From: Diatrype stigma
Taxonomy: Eukaryota; Ascomycota; Sordariomycetes; Xylariales; Diatrypaceae
Direction of reading: 5' to 3'
DNA length: 64,000 nt
Assembly: GCA_022225965.2 (NCBI GenBank)
Contig: JAKJXP020000016.1
Span: 434,001 to 498,000, forward strand
The notes below the pieces were generated by a model. The model saw only the letters and a list, made by a program, of their open reading frames with translations. It did not search any database and was not told the DNA's origin. Within the stretch, counting starts at the first letter, position 1. Each line of letters begins with the position of its first letter. Position numbers and translations under genes: made by a program. This document shows, piece by piece, positions 12,326 to 23,109 of this stretch.

Positions 12326-13284
12326 TCAAGAACTCGTAACCGGCGCAGAACCTGCTCCAAACTGATGCATATTCTCGGCACATCCCCTGAGCTGATGCGT
12401 CTGCTCGTAGTGCCCGTCGGTCAGCGTCAAGAAGCGCGCCTTCCAGAAGTTCCAGCGCCGCTCGTCCAAGCGCGGACGGCCGCCCTGCGCATAGTATAGT
12501 TCTCCAACTTCGTAACGGGCCGAGGAACCCCTCTGGGTGGTTTCCTTCGTCGTGATGCGGCGCACGAGCTCATTGTGGCAGCGAGCCAGCCACGACCAGA
12601 CCGCCACCAGCGTGAGGTGGATGTTCGCCTCCGGGTTCGTGACCTCAAATGCCTCGCGCATCGCTTGCACTAGGAGCATATCGTCCGTGAGCACTTCATT
12701 ATAGAACAGCCGCGACGCGAAGGCGTGGCAGTTCAGGTGCAGCTGGACGCGCCGGAGACGATGGCGGGGTGGAGGGTCGGGGATTGAGATGATCTTGTCT
12801 GCAAATTTGTCGCGTATATTGGTCAGCAGGCCGGATGTTTTCGTTATGGCAGGAATTAAGAAATGAGTGATCATTTTGGAAAAGCAACGTGGAAGAGGCA
12901 ATACTGACTGTGCGCCTCCAATACACCTAGCATGAGTGCGCTTTTGGTTTCCTGTTGTTGGCGGCGGCTCCGCATCTGAAGAAACTCGACCAGGACCTGG
13001 ACGAGCCGATCCGCTTGCAAGTTATTTGAGTTGAGCTCGCACTTCCCGTCCTCGTCTATCCTTATGTGCATTGCTACCTCCCACGCGATCCCGTCAGAGC
13101 AGATGGTCCTGAGACCATTCTGTGGCATGTTCCCCAGCATCTGCTGAAGGCCCATCGCCCCTTGACCAGAGTCGAAGTATTCTTCGTCACGATACAAGAG
13201 ATGCCATAGGAAGTCCACCACCGGCTTTGTTATGTTGCCCTGGGGCGCTACCGCAAGAAGTTGGCGTTGATTCGATGGGGCCAT
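12326..13284 (-). CDS. DUF3632 family protein (copy 1)
   Basis: Fungal-specific protein of unknown function. Two exons, 13284..12909 and 12798..12326, give 282 residues. The donor is GTCAGT and the intron ends TTTGCAG after a CTGAC branch site; the join restores Asn-Lys-Ile. The family hallmark is in the C-terminal half: an AMREAFE helix (where the other copies read AMRTAFE and AMRELFE), a helix with AVWSW, and the terminal RWNFWKARF motif. Two relatives lie in this window at 14,212-15,444 and 52,498-53,486, so this is a locally repeated family. No signal peptide or membrane segment is seen. Confidence 0.75.
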
Positions 13285-14211
13285 TTTGGAGTGTGTAGGA
13301 GCTCTCGGGAGGGATATGGAGATCAAGAGGAAATGACTGCCTCTTATACTGAGAACATGGATAGCTGGTAGTCATGAACATGATTCTACTGAATATACTG
13401 CAACATGGTATGAATCACTGGTAGCCAAAATGAACAAACTCCGGGTCATAACGCGAGGTATGTTACCTTGTGTTACGTTAGCTCACATACATGTACATAA
13501 TAGGTAACGTATTCGTTACTACTTCAAACGATGAATTGCAGGTCTATGCTGAATCGGACCTTGCATTCTGCTAAGTACAGCTGCTGTTTGTCATATCAAC
13601 TTACACTTCAGACATGGCCACCTTCATCTGCCTATCGCACCGTGAGCATACAATCATGCCTATATGTGACTCATCTATATCTAGAGACAGTTACAGTTTC
13701 CTCTCTCGTGACAAATATAGAGTCGAGGATAGACTCATAACATTCTAGTTATCATCAATCAGGCGATCCGTTGGTTCCTCCAACGTCTCGGGGATGACAC
13801 AAGAATTCTTCGGCAATATTAGCATGCCTCGTCATACGTGTCCAAGGCATGGTGAGCGGGAGAACTGAAGTATGGACGTACTACCTAGACACATAATGCA
13901 TCTCGAGGATTGCTCCATTGTACTATCCATTCATAAGAGCCTCCCCAACCCTTCTCCCCTCAAGAAAGGGGTATTAGCCGTCTTGCTTCGCTTGGATTAG
14001 CATCTCACGCAAAGTCCCCAAACAGAACACACTGAAACATCCGAAGCTGTCAGCCAGAATTGCGCATGCACATACCATTCATTATCCTGGCATCAATTAG
14101 TTGGTCTGATCTACTCTAGTCCCTATACGCCTAATAGCCATGCCATGCCACTACATACAAGCTAAGGAGGCAGAGTGCTCAGATCTACCAGCCCTGCCCT
14201 AAGTGACACCC
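13285..14211. other. Gene-free spacer
   Basis: I see nothing gene-like beyond the flanking regulatory DNA of the two DUF3632 genes. Confidence 0.55.
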
Positions 14212-15444
14212 TCAAAACCTCCTCATCCGTCCCGCGACGTTCCGGCACGCCTCCGGGTACCCGCCCTCGTTCGCGATGCGGACGAACCGCTCCCGCCAGC
14301 CGTTCCAACGCTCCTGCTTGTCGAGGGTAATGGTAATCTCGTCCTTGCGATACAGCAGGAGCGTTTCGGCCTCGTGGCAGGAGATCCAGGTGGCGGCCGC
14401 GCTCATGTAGCAGGCGAACTCGGAGCTGTATTGGTAGTGGTAGCGCTCTGCGAGTCTGAGCCCAGGGGAAAACGAAGAGGTGGTCCTGGGTGGTGGTGCT
14501 GGCCATGGAGTTCGTGGCGGCGTCGGCGGCGGTGCTGGTCTTGGTAGCGTGTTCTCGAAGGCGGTGCGCATCGCGTGGACGAAGTAGGCCTCGACCCGGG
14601 CGACGCCGACGTGCACCAGGCACGAGGCGAGCTTGTGGACGGCGTGGTAGAGGTAGTGCCAGGGAAGCTCCTCGTCGGGGTTGAGGTTGAGGTCAACGTG
14701 GTCCTCCTTCTTGACCTCCACCTCGTGATAATCTAATACCCAGCCGCGTTTCTCATCGAAAGCCTGTCCCCACCTATCATCATCGTAATTCCAGTTCCTC
14801 TCTTCGGTGAGATCATCTAGAACTTCGTGACCGGGGAACCTGTTCTCCTTATTCTCAAGATGGCTTTGCCCATGTATAAGTTCCCCTTGTTCCCCGGGCT
14901 CTCCCCCAGCCGCAGTAGCTTTTAGAGGATCTATGTATTCATCGAAAATCTTGGCCAAGCTGTCTCCAATGTCCGTCTCAGATAGTAGGTCGATATCGAA
15001 AATCTTGGCCAAGCTGTCTCCAATGTCCGTCTCAGATAGTAGGTCGATATCGAATAACATTTTTTTTCTTATCGCTACGGAAAGATCAAGACAAGCCTTG
15101 AGGAATTTGCCGACACCAAGCATACCACGATATGGCGCATACTGCACCGAATCCCAGTCGCCATCGTGGTATACCGGCCGTGCTTCATCTTGTCGTGCTG
15201 CGTTTCCAACCATGTCCTTGGACATTCTCTGAGCCACTGGGAGCATTACGTCGAAAGCAATGGCCGAATATCGTGACGCTTTATCGATATGGATGAAAAG
15301 GGCCAGGAACTTGCAGGCCTGTTGCTGGAGCAGGTCTTCCGCGAGGTCGTTTTTCACTGCGTTGTCGTAAGCTTGGATGGCCAAGGCCTTGATTTCAGCC
15401 TTCGGGGTACGCTGGAACTTGGGTAGTTCTTGGTCAAGCAACAT
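14212..15444 (-). CDS. DUF3632 family protein (copy 2) with an internal 18-residue duplication
   Basis: Single-exon ORF of 410 residues. The C-terminus has the family signature seen in copy 1: AMRTAFE, a helix with AAATW, and RWNGWRERF. The protein is about 130 residues longer than copy 1. Two things account for much of this: a perfect tandem repeat of 18 residues (DIDLLSETDIGDSLAKIF twice) and a Pro-rich segment (PRPAPPPTPPRTPWPAPPP region) between the two conserved helices. The Pro-rich stretch may be an intron or a frame-shifted segment, because another frame reads through it with ordinary composition. The function is unknown. Confidence 0.72.
   Translation of the reverse strand: MLLDQELPKFQRTPKAEIKALAIQAYDNAVKNDLAEDLLQQQACKFLALFIHIDKASRYSAIAFDVMLPVAQRMSKDMVGNAARQDEARPVYHDGDWDSVQYAPYRGMLGVGKFLKACLDLSVAIRKKMLFDIDLLSETDIGDSLAKIFDIDLLSETDIGDSLAKIFDEYIDPLKATAAGGEPGEQGELIHGQSHLENKENRFPGHEVLDDLTEERNWNYDDDRWGQAFDEKRGWVLDYHEVEVKKEDHVDLNLNPDEELPWHYLYHAVHKLASCLVHVGVARVEAYFVHAMRTAFENTLPRPAPPPTPPRTPWPAPPPRTTSSFSPGLRLAERYHYQYSSEFACYMSAAATWISCHEAETLLLYRKDEITITLDKQERWNGWRERFVRIANEGGYPEACRNVAGRMRRF
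14941..15048. repeat. Perfect 54-bp tandem duplication inside the DUF3632 copy 2 coding region
   Basis: The unit at 14,941-14,994 recurs without a change at 14,995-15,048, followed by the first six bases of a third unit. It is a multiple of three and therefore adds 18 residues without breaking the frame. The identity of the copies suggests a recent event. Confidence 0.95.
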
Positions 15445-16195
15445 TTCAAATTAAAGTCGAAGCTAAGTGGTGCTTGTTTCTGGAAATGAGAGCTCGAAAT
15501 CCGACATTTCACTTATACATGGCTTTTATACCTGTCTGAGCTCATATCCACCGCCAGCAACTATGAATCATATGCAGCAGTGTTTGTGGGTGGCATTGGC
15601 TGTATCCGTGATTCCAAACGCTTGGGTGATGTAATGACATTCTTTGTCCGAATTTATCAGCTGGTAGGTATGCTGCTAAATCATAGGGACAGCACTATTG
15701 CGACTGTGCTACGTTCTTTAGGCGAGCAAACAAGATAGGTATCGTAAGAATCCTACGCAGGTCATCTCATGAAAGCTTGGCTGGCCACTGGGTTGAGAAG
15801 CAAGAATGTGGATATGAAGGGTCCTCGTAGATGCCCTACGTTACACAAGGGGCAAAAAGTGCATCCTCTCTCCCGATGCGCCATGACAGCTCTAAACCCA
15901 ATGGAATGACCGTCCACCCGTCTAAGCACACCGGCATCTCACATGTCTATGGCATGACATGGTTCCTGGTATGTATAATACACTGCCTTTCCACCTTCTC
16001 GTCCTGTTATCGTACAGTGGCGTAACCTCGTCCAAGAGTCATTGGTTCGTTCATTCAGGGTGTTTTTTTTTTTTTTTTTTTTCTCTCTTCTCCTTCCTTC
16101 AAGACATAGCTGCGTTTATACCCTATGCGAATAGAAAGTTAGGATAGTCCCGAGAAGCCGCGCTTTGACGCTCTGTATAGAAGGGAAGATGCGTC
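15445..16195. other. Spacer with a 20-T homopolymer
   Basis: I see no gene. A run of 20 T lies at 16,063-16,082, just beyond the 3' end of the Tom6 gene. Confidence 0.6.
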
Positions 16196-16473
16196 TTACG
16201 GGGGAAGAAGGAACTCGGCGAAGGGACTCGCGAGGAAAGCTACGGCGGCCTAGAGATACGATTGTTAGTATGCTCTGAATCCAGTCTTGCAGGCCGGGGA
16301 CCTCGTAACGTAACAGAGAGAGTAGGGAGCAAACGTACACCGAAGATACCGACGCTGCGCACAACAGAGGCGTTCTCGGCAGAGGTGAGGGCCTCGTAGG
16401 TAGAGGCGAAGACACCCTTGGGAGCGCGGGAGCGACCACTGGCAGGCTCGACGTAGATCTGTTTGGGAGGCAT
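16196..16473 (-). CDS. tom6: Tom6-like small subunit of the mitochondrial outer-membrane translocase (TOM)
   Basis: A 62-residue tail-anchored protein from two exons, 16473..16339 and 16249..16196. The donor is GTACGT and the intron ends ATCTCTAG after CTAAC. The N-terminus (MPPKQIYVEP, SRAPKG) is basic and cytosolic. The middle ASTYEALTSAENASVVRS and the C-terminal membrane anchor (IFGAAVAFLASPFAEFLLPP) match what I know of filamentous-fungal Tom6, which stabilises the Tom40-Tom22 core complex. The second exon has only 17 codons and is invisible to simple ORF searches. Assignment rests on pattern and size; another small TOM subunit is the alternative. Confidence 0.72.
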
Positions 16474-17057
16474 CTTCGGTTTTGGTGGTAGACAGTATAT
16501 ACCTGCTTGGTTGTTTTATTCTGTTGTTCCTACGCTCTGGCTGATCGGTCGGGAAGATGCGCTCGCACTCACTTCGCTACAGGGACAGGGACAGCTGAGA
16601 ATGACGATGGGAAAAAGTCGAAAGAGGCTGCAGGTGGCTGCGTATTAGCAGCTTCAGCCACGCGCTATGTGGGATTAGCTTACCCTTGGTTTCTTATCGA
16701 TAACGGTGCATTGTGGCTTGATGGAGACCAACGAACCACTGCATTGATTGCGTCACTCCCACGGGTACAGAGGTATGTACGTAATATAAATTATACCTAC
16801 ATAGGAGATAGGTAATAAACCGTTTGTCCACGGTCACTTAAACAGCATTCGATACAGAATAAAACCACCGTATTGGGAGTTACTGTTGCCCGCGAAACGT
16901 TAAAGCACTTCTCAGCATCTTTAACAATGCTGTTATTGGCAGTGTTATGTTAATGACACAAGTGACAAGATGACCAAAAGAAGGTGTATTGGGCAGATAC
17001 CAGTTGCCAAGAGCGAGTTGGAAGGCGTCGTCGTAGCCTTCAACCCCTGAGTTGAAC
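16474..17057. other. Spacer upstream of tom6
   Basis: Promoter side of tom6. No gene is recognised. Weak similarity to further megasynthase relic cannot be excluded at the right end. Confidence 0.45.
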
Positions 17058-18190
17058 TCAGCTTCCATCGGTATAGTTACCTAGTGTGTGTGGGAGCGCG
17101 GGCTGCCTATCATCTGCGTTTGTCCCTTTTCGCACCATTGGAAGCACCCACTTTTGCCCCTTTCTATCGTGGAGGTGGAGGTTCATACTGAGCAAGTAGC
17201 CTGCCACCTCAGGTGCCATCCCTAAAGTACCCGCCTTAGCTACCCATTCTGCATTTGGCAACACTGGCGGTCGTGTCATACCGAGCTTCAAAGGTTCCGA
17301 CCGACGTATGCGCCGAAGTCGTGCACCTGCACAGCACTGTGCGGCTCACCTCCGTGGTTGTAGTATTGTACCGAAGTGAGCAGCGTCTGCCTTCTGCTGC
17401 GAAGCAACAGCTGAAACAATACCCTCGGCCACAGTCTCCACCTCGGCAAACTGAAATGTACCTATGGCTCGAACGGTCTGGTAAGCCTTCAGGAAGGAGG
17501 TGTCTGCACCGTGGTGGATGACCATATCAGCAGATGGGAAGACTTCCCGGGTGGTAGCTTCCCCCATTCCAAGTCTCGGACGGGATAGGTCTCCTATCCG
17601 GCGCGGAGGTGAACCAGTTCGGGCTGCAGCTTTGTCTCGAACCCCCAATCTATCGTAGGGGCGGCCGCTTGCTCTGAGGGTCCCCTCCATCAGGTGGGCC
17701 ATCTGTGAGAGCGTACTGCATTGGAACATGCTCGAAAGCTTGATATCTGAATTGTGTCGTCTCTTTATCTCTCCCTGGAGCTTAATCAGGGGAAGTGAGT
17801 TGCCCCCAAGCATAAAAAAGTCACTGCTTGGCTGCAGACTGGCCGTCGCTCGCATAGCCGATGGTTTCCGACCACAGTTCTCTCATCGTATGACAATGGA
17901 CTTGCACTGCTGAAGTGTTTCGAGGCTCCCAAAATACCAGCGGGCGAACCGGCGTTGGCAACCTTGTCGTGTGACGATAAGGAACTCAAGGATTTCCGGT
18001 TTAGCTTTCCGTGCTGAGTATATGGTAAGCTCAGACAGGCGCTATGATGTCTGGACGCATGTAGTCAGGGAGAGCGAGGTCTCTGACGACCTGCCTCATG
18101 AATGCATCGAGTTCGGCTTTAGACGATTGCTGGGATGCAGCACTTCTAGTCAAGACCACGTGCGCAACGAGAGTGTGTCTGGAGTGCATG
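17058..18190 (-). pseudogene. Relic of an adenylation-carrier-reductase (A-PCP-R) megasynthase C-terminus
   Basis: On the minus strand the order of recognisable pieces is that of an NRPS or PKS-NRPS C-terminus. First comes an adenylation-domain end (LALPDYMRPDIIAP at about 18,035-18,080), then after a TGA (18,031-18,033) a +1-shifted A10 core GKLNRKSL (17,988-18,011). Next is a peptidyl-carrier core LGGNSL with its pantetheine Ser (17,793-17,810). Then come thioester-reductase pieces GDLSRPRLG, IHHGADTSF (about 17,500-17,530) and VETVAEGIVSAV, a stop at 17,346-17,348, and a last reductase helix WVAKAGTLGMAPEVAGYL. The NAD-binding TGATGxxG loop and most of both large domains are missing. It lies divergently, about 330 bp from an MFS exporter gene, which suggests a former metabolite cluster. 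Type (NRPS-like A-T-R versus PKS-NRPS) cannot be settled. Confidence 0.75.
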
Positions 18191-18520
18191 TATGTTATAT
18201 GTAGGTAGGTAGTATCAGCCAGTTAAGCTTCTCGGCAACCAACATGTCTCCTGACCCCTTGCTTCAATCTCAGTACCTACTTATATATCCACCTGAGATT
18301 GATTTTGCTCAAGCACTTCCTGAGTCCATTTCTGTTAGTTCTTCATTTTTTTATGTACGCATCTTTTCGTTTCAAGATATTCATCTATGTGACATCTCTT
18401 AGACTCTGTGATTGCTCACGTTACTACAATAACTCATTAATCTACCCCACTATCCTATATATGAGCGTTAAAAAATTGGTAACTAACTGAAACATCCCAT
18501 TAGCTCCCGCTCCCGTCCGA

Positions 18521-20579
18521 ATGGCGTCGTCTCCCATTAATAGTGACGACCCTGAGGCTGTGGAAGTGGCCCAAGCCAGCGAAGTCAAACCTGGACCTGA
18601 GCCTGAACCTGAACCTGAACCAGTGGCTCGAAACCCGCTTGACAGAGATGGTGTTCTTGCCGATAGCGATGTCATGTTTGATCAGGGATCGAAGCGCGGG
18701 TTCCTTTTCTGGACCATCATGGCATCTCTGACTATCACCGGGCTCATGTCGGCTCTCGAAGGCACCATCATCACCAGCGTGCTGCCCACTATCACCGAAG
18801 ATTTGCGCGGTGGAAGCCTGTACTTCTGGGTACCCAACGCTTTTTTCCTCTCTTTCATTTCCACTTTGCCCTTCTTCGCCCAGATCAGCGACATCTTTGG
18901 TCGTCGATGGCCTTTCATCGCCGCCGTGGCCCTGTTCACCGTCGGGAGCGGCATATGTGGGGGCTCATCCACTATGCGCATGTTGGTCGCCGGCCGTACT
19001 GTGTGAGTCCATCAACCCTCCCCATCCCGTTGCCGTTATATCGATATCGACTAACCCAAAGGTCCGCCCAGCCAGGGCATTGGTGGCGGAGGAATACAGT
19101 TGCTGACCGAAACCATCATCACCGACCTGGTCCCCCTCCGTGAGCGAGGATTCTTCATTGCCCTTACCATGGTAGCCGCCACCATAGGCGCTGCAATTGG
19201 CCCTTTCATCGCCGGTCTGATTGCTGAAAGGTCGTCTTGACGATGGGTCTTCTACCTGAATCTCCCTATCGGTGGCGGTAAGTCAACTATCCTTGCAAGA
19301 ACTAGGTACAATACATGCTACTGGCCTAGAACTCATAGCGCCAACAGTCGCCTTCGTGCTTCTTTTCGTCTTTCTTCGTGTCAAGTCTTTGCGTGATGAG
19401 ACCTGGCAACAACGTCTTTTGCGAATTGACGTGACCGGTAACGTGATCTTCATCGCCGCCATGGTTTCCATGCTTATTGCACTTACGTGGGGAGGGACAC
19501 TGTATGAATGGAATACCCATCAAGTCCTAGTACCTTTGGTTTTGGGGTTCGCAGGCCTGGGGCTCTTCGTAGCTTACGAATGGACGATTTGCAATAAGCC
19601 GTCCTTCCCCCACGAGGTTCTGTCCAACAGAACCTCAGCCGCCGCATTCATTCTTACGTACTGGGCTTTCTACTGGCTACCTGTCTATATTCAGGCAGTG
19701 AAGGGTTTTACACCGTTTCGCTCCGGTATGCACAGCTCTCTCGTTCAGATTTAAACTAATAAGTAAATGATGCAAGTCGTTGCTGATATTCCTCTGCTGT
19801 CTTTTGCAGGTGTTAGTACCCTTCCGATCTTCGCTGGTATTCTTCCGTTTGCCATGCTCGGTGGTGGACTCTTTTCAAAATGGGGTCGATACAAACCTGT
19901 CCATCTCATCGGATGGATCTTGATGACTGTAGCCTACGGTCTATTCAGTTTGCTCGACAAGGACTCGTCCACTGCCGCATGGGTCTGTTTCCAACTCCTG
20001 CTGGCCGCTGGCTCGGGCCTACTAGTCGGGATCTTACTTCCGGCTATGCAAGCACCACTGGATGAGAGCCTCATGGCACTTACTATAGGTATATGGGCCT
20101 TCGGCCGCGGATTTGGGTCCGTATGGGGCGTTACAATTCCAAGTGCCGTTTTCAATAACGAATGCGGCCTCCAAGCAGAACGTCTCTTAGATGACCCGCA
20201 ACTAATCCATAACCTCTCTGGCGGTCGCGCTTATGAATTCGCTACAGAGATGTTTATCAATAGCATTGATGATGCTCGCTCGAGAGTGCAAGTCATCCGA
20301 GTGTTCAGTGAAGTAAGTTAAAAACATCCGTATGATAACGACAAGCCTAAGGACAAATGTGTGTTTATAATATCGTCCTTATGGTCATACCGTTGGAGGC
20401 TGACCAGGTTTACACCATAGTCCTTGCGCATCGTCTGGCTCGTTGGCGTTGCCTTCAGTGGTTTGGGCGTAGTGTTTACGCTGGTCGAAAAGGAAATCAA
20501 GTTAAGAGACAAGCTTGATACTAAATTTGGACTAGAGGACAAAACTAAAGGTAGTGAAGATAAATCTCGGGAAGCATAG
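18521..20579 (+). pseudogene. MFS drug/metabolite:H+ antiporter (DHA2-like, 14 TM) with one in-frame TGA
   Basis: Five exons, 18521..19002, 19072..19277, 19348..19725, 19810..20312 and 20421..20579, restore a 576-codon frame. The start is MASSPINSDD, followed by a Pro-Glu repeat (GPEPEPEPEPV) in the cytosolic N-tail. Typical MFS motifs follow: ISDIFGRRWPF (loop 2-3), GRTVQGIGGGG, LVPLRERG, FYLNLPIGG and many hydrophobic helices. The protein would be a plasma-membrane exporter. Oddity: codon 217 (19,238-19,240) is TGA where the family has Trp in RSSWRWVFYLNLP. Everything after it is intact, so the lesion is young, a sequence error, or read through (the next base is C). It neighbours a megasynthase relic and a methyltransferase, consistent with a metabolite cluster. 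Confidence 0.88.
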
Positions 20580-21108
20580 TTATAGACAGTAATTGTTGCA
20601 ATTTCAACCATGCACCCGTGGGAGGAGAGGGTATAGACTATTTTGTGTGTTGGGCTGAAAGTCATCGGGTGGGTGCTGTGAAGATATATGGTTTCAAGAA
20701 TATTTGACTCAAGAGAACTACACATAGAGTACGAAGGTGGCGGCAAAACCATCTGCCTTCTGCTACTGGCTTTTTAGCAATCGAGTGTCTGCTGACCTGT
20801 AGCCGCAACCATCGTAGAGCTTTGTTATTTGTGCAGTGATTAAACTTGGCCATCGATCATATCGATTACATGACGGGTAAGATCAATTCACCTCGATTTG
20901 GTCAGGCTATGGATGAACTACCATATTATGCTACGTACATGATTCCACAGTTCATCGTGTGGCACGTACAGACCCTACATCGAGTATAAGTTAAATGCAT
21001 TGCAGTCGGTCAAGTAAACTAGACTTCACCCCTTTGCGATGGCGCCATGGTGTCTACGTTACATCACTCGATACCACCAGAGGTACACAGCTATCTAAGA
21101 GTGCTCCA
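20580..21108. other. Spacer between convergent genes
   Basis: 3' flanks of the MFS gene (+) and the methyltransferase gene (-). I see no gene or repeat. Confidence 0.6.
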
Positions 21109-22085
21109 CTACCTGCCCACAGCTGCAAGCGTGACACCTTTCATTGCACCTGGCTCCTGAGGGCAAAACCCGGCAACCTCCTCTTTCATAGCGCTCTTGA
21201 AAGTCTTCCGTTGCTCTTCAGACAACGTCTCCAGCATCGTTATGAGGGGCGGAAGCTTGGTACACATCAGGTCTACGAACTGCGCGTGAGTCTCGAAGGG
21301 GAGCTCGATCGGGACCTCGCGGATATTGACGTCGCTGAACCCATATTTCTCAAGCTCTGCGGATAGTGCGGCGATAGACGTGAACTCGGGAGCACCCCAC
21401 GGTGGGCTTAGTTCCGGGTTGATCTTGGTGACCGGCCTCATCGCCAGCAGCCATTCAATCTCCTTCCACGACGTGATTCCCACGACGCCGCCGGGTTTCA
21501 GCACACGGATCGTCTCGGATAGGCATTTTCGGTGGTTACCAGTCATGTGGTAAACCTATGGTGAGTATTTTAGCAAAGACCAGTGTGATATAGCCGGTAG
21601 CGAATATATGTCAATAGAGAGCTTACCCACGAATCCGTGACATGACTGATTGATCCATCAGGGATGCTGTTCAAGTCCATGGCATCTAAAATCCGTGCTT
21701 CTACACGGCTCCAGAGCGAATTCGGGTCCTCGCCAAGAGCTCGAGCCTTGGTCTTCTTGAGCTCCTCAATCATTTCCGTAGACCAGTCCGAACAGATAAG
21801 AGCGCATGATTGGGGGATATCCTGGCCGTATGCCTGGAAGATGTGAGACATGCAAGGTCCTGGACCGCTCCCATTATCTAGGATGCCGGTTGCTTCACTG
21901 AAGGGGAGCAGCGAGTTGAGACCCTCAAGCATCGCAGCGATCGGCTTCGCCGTCGTGGCCTCGGACTTCTTCTTGTAAATGTCCGCCGCAGCGCTCCATT
22001 CTTCTGCCGTTGCTGCAGAAGGGAGTTTGATACCTAGGTATAGGACTGCGGGGGAAGTTACCGTAAGGGTTGGAGTCGAAGACAT
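21109..22085 (-). CDS. Class I SAM-dependent methyltransferase
   Basis: Two exons, 22085..21627 and 21555..21109, give 301 residues. SAM-binding motif I is ILDNGSGPGP (about residues 61-70); an acidic motif II region, ICSDWS, follows. Post-I/III features are AMDLNSIPDGSISHV and RVLKPGGVVGITSW, the last being the usual motif III strand. The donor GTAAGC and acceptor CATAG join VTDSW to VYHMTGNH. The substrate is unknown. The position next to the MFS exporter and the A-PCP-R relic suggests a tailoring O- or N-methyltransferase of a lost secondary-metabolite pathway, but nothing in the sequence proves it. The reading frame is clean, unlike its two neighbours. A TACCTAGGTA motif lies inside exon 1 at about 22,031. 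Confidence 0.85.
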
Positions 22086-23109
22086 ACATACCTGGCGCCA
22101 TGATGCTCCTTCAGATGAATTGACGTCACACCTTTCTACTGCACCCTATGTGACCTTGGAGACAATAGGCCCAGGCCGCCGAATACTAGGTGTGTAATGA
22201 AGTCCGATGAAGTATGATTTGTATTTCCTATGGACACGGCCGACAGTAGTATATAAGATGGGTTTACCTACCATGCCATAACCAACATCTTTTGCGATCC
22301 TGTGCCTCACGCATCATCTACCGACTGCAGAAGATGTTGGCAGAACCTGTTGGCAGAACCTGCCTATGCAAGGTGTAGCCAGACACTGCAAGGCGGCTTT
22401 ACGGCTCCTTGGCTGGTCAGCTGCTGCTGTTGTTTCTCGCCCCCTTACTTCGTACTATGTAAGTGCCTACAACCGCCGACCGCAGAATAGATCCTCATCC
22501 GCCAAGACGAGAGCTCTAACCCTCGGGAACTGAAATCTTGGTGGATTGGTCCTCATGAACGGCGGAAACACAGCGAGCGGTACCATCGCTATCCAGATGC
22601 TCCGTTTGTAAGTCCAGGGTTACGTTACAACTTGCCAAAATCTAGCTAGAAAGGCTACATACAAACTTGGAAGGTTTCCAGATCCAGTCGCATGTATACG
22701 TCGAGGTCGCTGTGATTGGCCAGAAGATAGTGGCTTGGCATACAGTAGGTAGGTGGGTAGTTAGGCCCTAAGGCACTACGTAATAGAGCGCGATCCGGGT
22801 CCTTATGTAAGGCAGAGCTGCCTGTGATTCGGGACTTTAAGCGATCCAGGCGCATTCCATTGTCGCTACCAAATCGAATCGTGTTCATTCGTTCGTCCGT
22901 CCTCCGTACACCACGAACTTGATGACCCAATGCCAATTGTATTGGCAACGATGATGAATGTCGCGGGCTGACCATCGCATTGCGGGATTCTCGCTAGTTA
23001 CTACCTAGTAGCTACCTACCTAGGTATTCATTACATCGTCTCGATACCACCCTTGACCCGATTCAACACCTGATCGATCGCCATACCTACCATCCTCCCT
23101 CCCTCGAGA
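22086..23109. other. Spacer between divergent genes
   Basis: I see no gene. A TGTTGGCAGAACC repeat lies near 22,335-22,360, and TAGGTAGGTGGGTAG plus CTACCTACCTAGG motifs near 22,745 and 23,010. Confidence 0.55.
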
